A DNA stretch of 64,000 bases, from contig JAUCBJ010005359.1 in NCBI GenBank assembly GCA_032718475.1, positions 1-64,000 of the forward strand, given 5' to 3'. Position numbers and translations under genes: made by a program. Shown here in pieces: positions 55,401 to 61,400 of this stretch; position 1 is the first letter of the stretch, and every line of letters starts with the position of its first letter. Below the pieces are notes generated by a model, which did no database searches, was not told the DNA's origin, and worked only from the letters and a program-made list of their open reading frames with translations. Source of the stretch: Nemertoderma westbladi (lineage: Eukaryota > Xenacoelomorpha > Nemertodermatida > Nemertodermatidae).

Positions 55401-58400
55401 CGCTGGAGTGCTGATTTCTAGCGGACCCCGTTCTTTTTTGATGCACTGCCGTCCTGATGCTGGAGGATCGTACTGATTCCGCGTCCGTTCTTTCAGCCCT
55501 CTTGTAGTACTGTTCCTCATAGCCTCTCACAAGGCTGAGGGTCCTCCGGTGTTGTTTGCGGAACCCATCTAGATGTACAACGTGTTCTTCCAACTTGGGG
55601 TAGTTTTCCTGATCGGTGGAGGGAACGAGATCTTGGTACGCCTGTATCATTCTTTCGTACCGCTGTAGGATATTTCGGATACTTTGAAGCTGAGTTTGTA
55701 CCTCATTGAGGGGGGTTTTGACTCCCTTGAGTTGTTTCTCCATCCGTTGATACGCTCGGGTTACTCCGCCTTTAAGGGCCCCTAACCGACGGGTCATGTT
55801 CTTGACATTTGGTACCTCGTCGGTTTCCGAGTCTGTGTGGTGATCCATCTCGTCGGTATCGGATACGTTATTTGTTGTCATTGTAACGCCTCGTCGATGG
55901 CTAGATACGCGATGTCGTAAAACAGTTCCTCGTAGGTATTGTACTCAGCTTGGACCACCCGAACAGTAATCCTGAATCGTCCAACGTTCGTTCCTTGTAC
56001 CTCAACTTCGACGTGCCAGATTCCTGGCTCAACTTGAATTATATCAATGGGTGTGATCGATACTTCCATTCCCTGTTAACAACTCTCCCAATATGTGATC
56101 TGCCGACTACGAGTTGGTTAGATCGAGTTTGTTGCTTAATTAAACCACGACTTTGTCTCAACTCAAATACCAGAGTTTCCTCGTAGTGGGTGCTGGCAAG
56201 CACGTAGAGAGTTTTTGAAGAGTATTGAAGGATTCTCAACTTCCACCAGTTGAAGTTGACCGTAATTATCCTTAATTTTGACACCGTGTCAAAATTAACC
56301 GCATGAATTATTCTTAATTTTGTTGCCGTTATTCCTACACCAGGGGGGAAAAAACGCCGATGCTGGAGACGTGACTTAACAGACCACCGAGCCCCGGCCA
56401 GTCACCGGATATTGATTGTGGGGAGGGAATATTTTCTGAGATGCAAGTTTGTGGTCGAGAAAAAGCTGCATTAGTTGGATATACTCTTTAATGTAACTGA
56501 ACTCTGTTGAACCTTGATTAAGAATAATTTTGGGCTTCCCCAAATCAATATACACCAAATATTCACAATAATTATACACGATAATATAAATCCCTACGGT
56601 ATATTATTTAATAACCCACTGTTCGCTCAGAATTTTAGCCTACGTAATGTTCCCAGATTTTCCCTCAGTCCCAGTCTTAGTGCCGTAGTGTCGGTGTCGG
56701 TTGACCCTGTCGCGTGTCCGTTCCACCCCTCACGAACCCCGAAGGGAACGATCATCGAGAACCAGCACGGCTTGGCTAAGGGTCGGTCCAGTCGGTAGAC
56801 TCTGTCGCGTATCCGTACCACCCCTCTCGAACCCCGAAGGGTTCGGTCATCGAGAACCAGTACGGCTTGGCTAGGAGTCTGTCGTGTCGGTGGACCCGTT
56901 CGCGTGTCCGTTCCACCCCTCACGAACCCCGAAGGGTTCGATCATCGAGAACCAGAACGGCTTGGCTAGGGGTCCGTCGGTTCATCACAGAAACCCAACC
57001 ACCTAGGCTTTCCGAGTCCGTTTCAGGCTCGTAGTCGCTTCGGCAGCCGAGAAACTGCTCCGAACAGTCGGTAGGCCAGTAGAGTCTAGTCGAGTCTAGT
57101 CCTTTGTCTTTCGACCCCGTCGCGTGTCCACTCCACCCCTCACGAACCCCGGGGTTCGATCATCGAGAACCAGAACGGCTTGGCTACTAAGGGGCCGTCG
57201 GTGCCCGTCGCAAATCCCTGACACAAGCAGTCAGCGGTCCGAGTTCTTTTCAGTCTCGTAATGGCTGCTGTTGGCCAGGGACCGCTAAGGGCAGTCCTTG
57301 TCCTTTAGGCCTGGCGCATTACCAAATCCACCCCTACAGGCAGCAGGAAGTTGGCCAGGGCCTAATAGTACTCAGGCTAACCTGAATACTGCTTGCATTT
57401 TCCATCCCCCCTGGCCCTTATAACTATGAAATTATTCCCGTACCCTGTAAGTTGCCCCAAAGTTCGCCCATAAATCGCCCCCAGTTTATTGAATGTGCCC
57501 AAAACCCATGGTCCCGCACCCAGTAGTAATATCGGAATAATCAATTTTAATAAAATACAAAAATATTCAACTCGCGTTATGGAAAGTTGAAATACCGCGA
57601 ACAATGTCTGACCATTATTCTTTATGGGGATGATGTGATCCATTATTGTTCGCGTTCGAGACGATATCGAAATCAACACACGAATGAACTACGGACTGCG
57701 TACAACTAACTGTATAAACTGTTTATTATGGACTGACCTCGTAGGTCTGCCAAGGTAGACAGCTGAGTACCGGCTCGAGATCCTCGATGGGATGACGGGG
57801 CCATTGCAGACTATGTTTAATGTAACGCCGGTTTACTATCGCCCAATCAGAGGTGTAGCCGGCAACGCAATCGAGAACCCTGGAGTTGGCTACCACGCCC
57901 TCTCGCGGTAGGTTAGGGTGCACGGTTCGTCTTTGTCTGGAGACGCGAGATACTTCTATGTCGTCTGGAGGGAATTCTAAGAGGAATCTATTGATAAGGG
58001 GGGGGGGGGGGGGGGGGTGGGGGGTCTGGTAAAGGGTAATATGGGTAAAGTTGGTCATTAAGTTGGTATGTGTGGTTTATTTGTAATGATATATGGTGTC
58101 TCTCGGGACGGTGATACGACACTCACCTGTGTCCTTCGGGACTGGTAATACGAAACTCACCTATGTCCCTCGGGACTGGTGATACGAAACTCACCTGTGT
58201 CCTTCGGGACTAGTGATACGAAACTCACCTGTGTCCTTCGGGACTGCTGATACGAAACTCACCTGTGTCCCTCGGGACTGGTGATACGAAACTCACCTGT
58301 GTCCCTCGGGACTGGTAATACGAAACTCAACTGTGTCCTTGGGGACTGGTGATACGAAACTAACCTGTGTCCCTTGGGACTGGTGATACGAAACTCACCT

Positions 58401-61400
58401 GTGTCCCTTGGGACTGGTGATACAAAACTCACCTGTGTCCTTCGGGACTGGTGATACGAAACTCACCTGTGTCCTTGGGGACTGGTGATACGAAACTCAC
58501 CTGTGTCCTTGGGGACTGGTGATACGAAACTCACCCGTGTCCTTGGGGACTGGTGATACGAAACTCACCTGTGTCCTTGGGGACTGGTGATACGAAACTC
58601 ACCTGTGTCCTTGGGGACTGGTGATACGAAACTCACCTGTGTCCTTGGGGACTGGTAATACGAAACTCACCGTGTCCTTGGGGACTGGTGAAACGAAACT
58701 CACCTGTGTTGCAGGGGACTGGTGATACGAAACTCACCTGTGTCCCTCGGACTGGTGATACGAAACTCACCTGTGTCCTTTGGGACTGGTAATACGAAAC
58801 TCACCTGTGTCCCAGGGGACTGGTGATACGAAACTCGCCTGTGTCCCTCGGCACTGGTGATTCGAAATTCACCTGTGTCCTTCGGGACTGGTGATACGAA
58901 ACTCACCTGTGTCCCTCGGACTGGTGATACGAAACTCACCTGTGTCCCTCGGACTGATGATACGAAACTCACCGGTGTCCTTTGGGACTGGTGATACGAA
59001 ACTCACCGGTGTCCCTCGGACTCACCTGTGTCCCTCGGCACTGGAGAACTCACCTGTTTCCTTGGGGACTGGTGATACGAAACTCACCAGTGTCCTTGGG
59101 GACTGGTGATACGAAACTCACCTGTGTCCTTGGGGACTGGTGATACGAAACTCACCAGTGTCCTTGGGGACTGGTGATACGAAACTCACCTGTGTTCCAG
59201 GAGACTGGTGATACGAAACTCACCTGTGTCCTTGGGGACTGGTGATACGAAACCCACCCATCTCCTTGGGGACTGGTGATACGAAACTCACTTGTGTCCT
59301 TGGGGACTGGTGATACGAAACTCACATATGTCCTTGGGGACTGGTGATACTAAACTCACCGTGTCCTTGGGGACTGGTGATACGAAACTCACTTGTGTCC
59401 TTGGGGACTGGTGATACGAAACTCACATATGCCCTTGGGGACTGGTGATACTAAACTCACCGTGTCCTTGGGGACTGGTGATACGAAACTCACCTGTGTC
59501 CTTGGGGACTGGTGATACGAAACTCACCTATGTCCTTGGGGACTGGTGATACGAAACTCACCTGTGTCCCTCAGACTCACCTGTATTCCTCGGACTGGTG
59601 ATACGAAACTCACCTGTGTATTTGGGGACTGATGATACGAAACTCACCTGTGTCCTTGGGGACTGGTGATACGAAACTCACCTGTGTCCTTGGGGACTGG
59701 TGATACGAAACTCACCCGTGTACTTGGAGACTGGTGATACGAAACTCACCTGTGTCCTTGGGGACTGGTGATACGAAACTCACCTGTGTCCTTCGGGACT
59801 GGTGATACGAAACTCACCTGTGTCCTTGGGGACTGGTGATACGAAACTCACCTGTGTCCTTCGGGACTGGTGATACGAAACTCACCCGTGTACTTGGAGA
59901 CTGGTGATACGAAACTCACCTGTGTCCTTGGGGACTGGTGATACGAAACTCACCTGTGTCCTTCGGGACTGGTGATACGAAACTCACCTGTGTCCTTGGG
60001 GACTGGTGATACGAAACTCACCTGTGTCCTTCGGGACTGGTGATACGAAACTCACCTGTGTCCTTCGGGACTGGTGATACGAAACTCACCTGTGTCCTTG
60101 GGGACTGGTGATACGAAACTCACCCGTGTACTTGGAGACTGGTGATACGAAACTCACCTGTGTCCTTGGGGACTGGTGATATGAAACTCACCTGCGTCCT
60201 TGGGGACTGGTGATACGAAACTCACCTGTGTCCTTGGGGACTGGTGATACGAAACTCACCCGTGTCCTTGGGGACTGGTGATACGAAACTCACCTGTGTC
60301 CTTGGGGACTGGTGATACGAAACTCACCTGTGTCCTTGGGGACTGGTGATACGAAACTCACCTGTGTCCCTCGGACTCACCTGTGTCCTTGGGGACTGGT
60401 GATACGAAACTCACCTGTGTCCCTCGGACTCACCTGTGTCCTTGGGGACTGGTGATACGAAACTCACCTGTGTCCTTGGGGACTGGTGATACGAAACCCA
60501 CCCGTGTCCTTGGGGACTGGTGATACGAAACTCACCTGTGTCCCTCGAACTCACCTGTGACCTTGGGGACTGGTGATACGAAACTCACCTGTGTCCTTGG
60601 GGACTGGTGATACGAAACCCACCCGTGTCCTTGGGGACTGGTGATACGAAACTCACCTGTTTCCTTGGGGACTGGTGATACGAAACTCGCCTGTGTCCCT
60701 CGGTACTGGTGATTCGAAATTCACCTGTGTCCTTCGGGACTGGTGATACGAAACTCACCTGTGTCCCTCGGACTGGTGATACGAAACTCACCTGTGTCCC
60801 TCGGACTGATGATACGAAACTCACCGGTGTCCTTTGGGACTGGTGATACGAAACTCACCGGTGTCCCTCGGACTCACCTGTGTCCCTCGGCACTGGAGAA
60901 CTCACCTGTTTCCTTGGGGACTGGTGATACGAAACTCACCAGTGTCCTTGGGGACTGGTGATACGAAACTCACCTGTGTCCTTGGGGACTGGTGATACGA
61001 AACTCACCAGTGTCCTTGGGGACTGGTGATACGAAACTCACCCGTGTCCTTGGGGACTGGTGATACGAAACTCACCTGTGTCCTTGGGGACTGGTGATAC
61101 GAAACTCACCTGTGTCCTTGGGGACTGGTGATACGAAACTCACCTGTGTCCCTCGGACTCACCTGTGTCCCTCGGCACTGGAGAACTCAACTGTTTCCTT
61201 GGGGACTGGTGATACGAAACTCACCAGTGTCCTTGGGGACTGGTGATACGAAACTCACCTGTGTCCTTGGGGACTGGTGATACGAAACTCACCAGTGTCC
61301 TTGGGGACTGGTGATACGAAACTCACCCGTGTCCTTGGGGACTGGTGATACGAAACTCACCTGTGTCCTTGGGGACTGGTGATACGAAACTCACCAGTGT

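Larger units (their letters stand above)
43564..57603 (-). mobile_element. Complete BEL/Pao LTR retrotransposon (14,040 bp)
   Basis: Two LTRs with TG...CA ends bound the element: 43564-45152 (3' LTR in element sense) and 56321-57603 (5' LTR). The 5-bp sequence ATGTC stands at 43559-43563 and again at 57604-57608, a perfect target-site duplication. In element order it carries a small leader ORF, a gag-pol ORF of 2237 codons and an 866-codon ORF. The 3' LTR is preceded by a G-rich polypurine tract (sense GGGGGGGAC, 45153-45161). All long ORFs are intact and the aligned LTR parts differ at few positions, suggesting a recent insertion. Removing it leaves DOCK intron 3 at about 228 nt. It is in the same orientation as DOCK. 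Confidence 0.96.
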
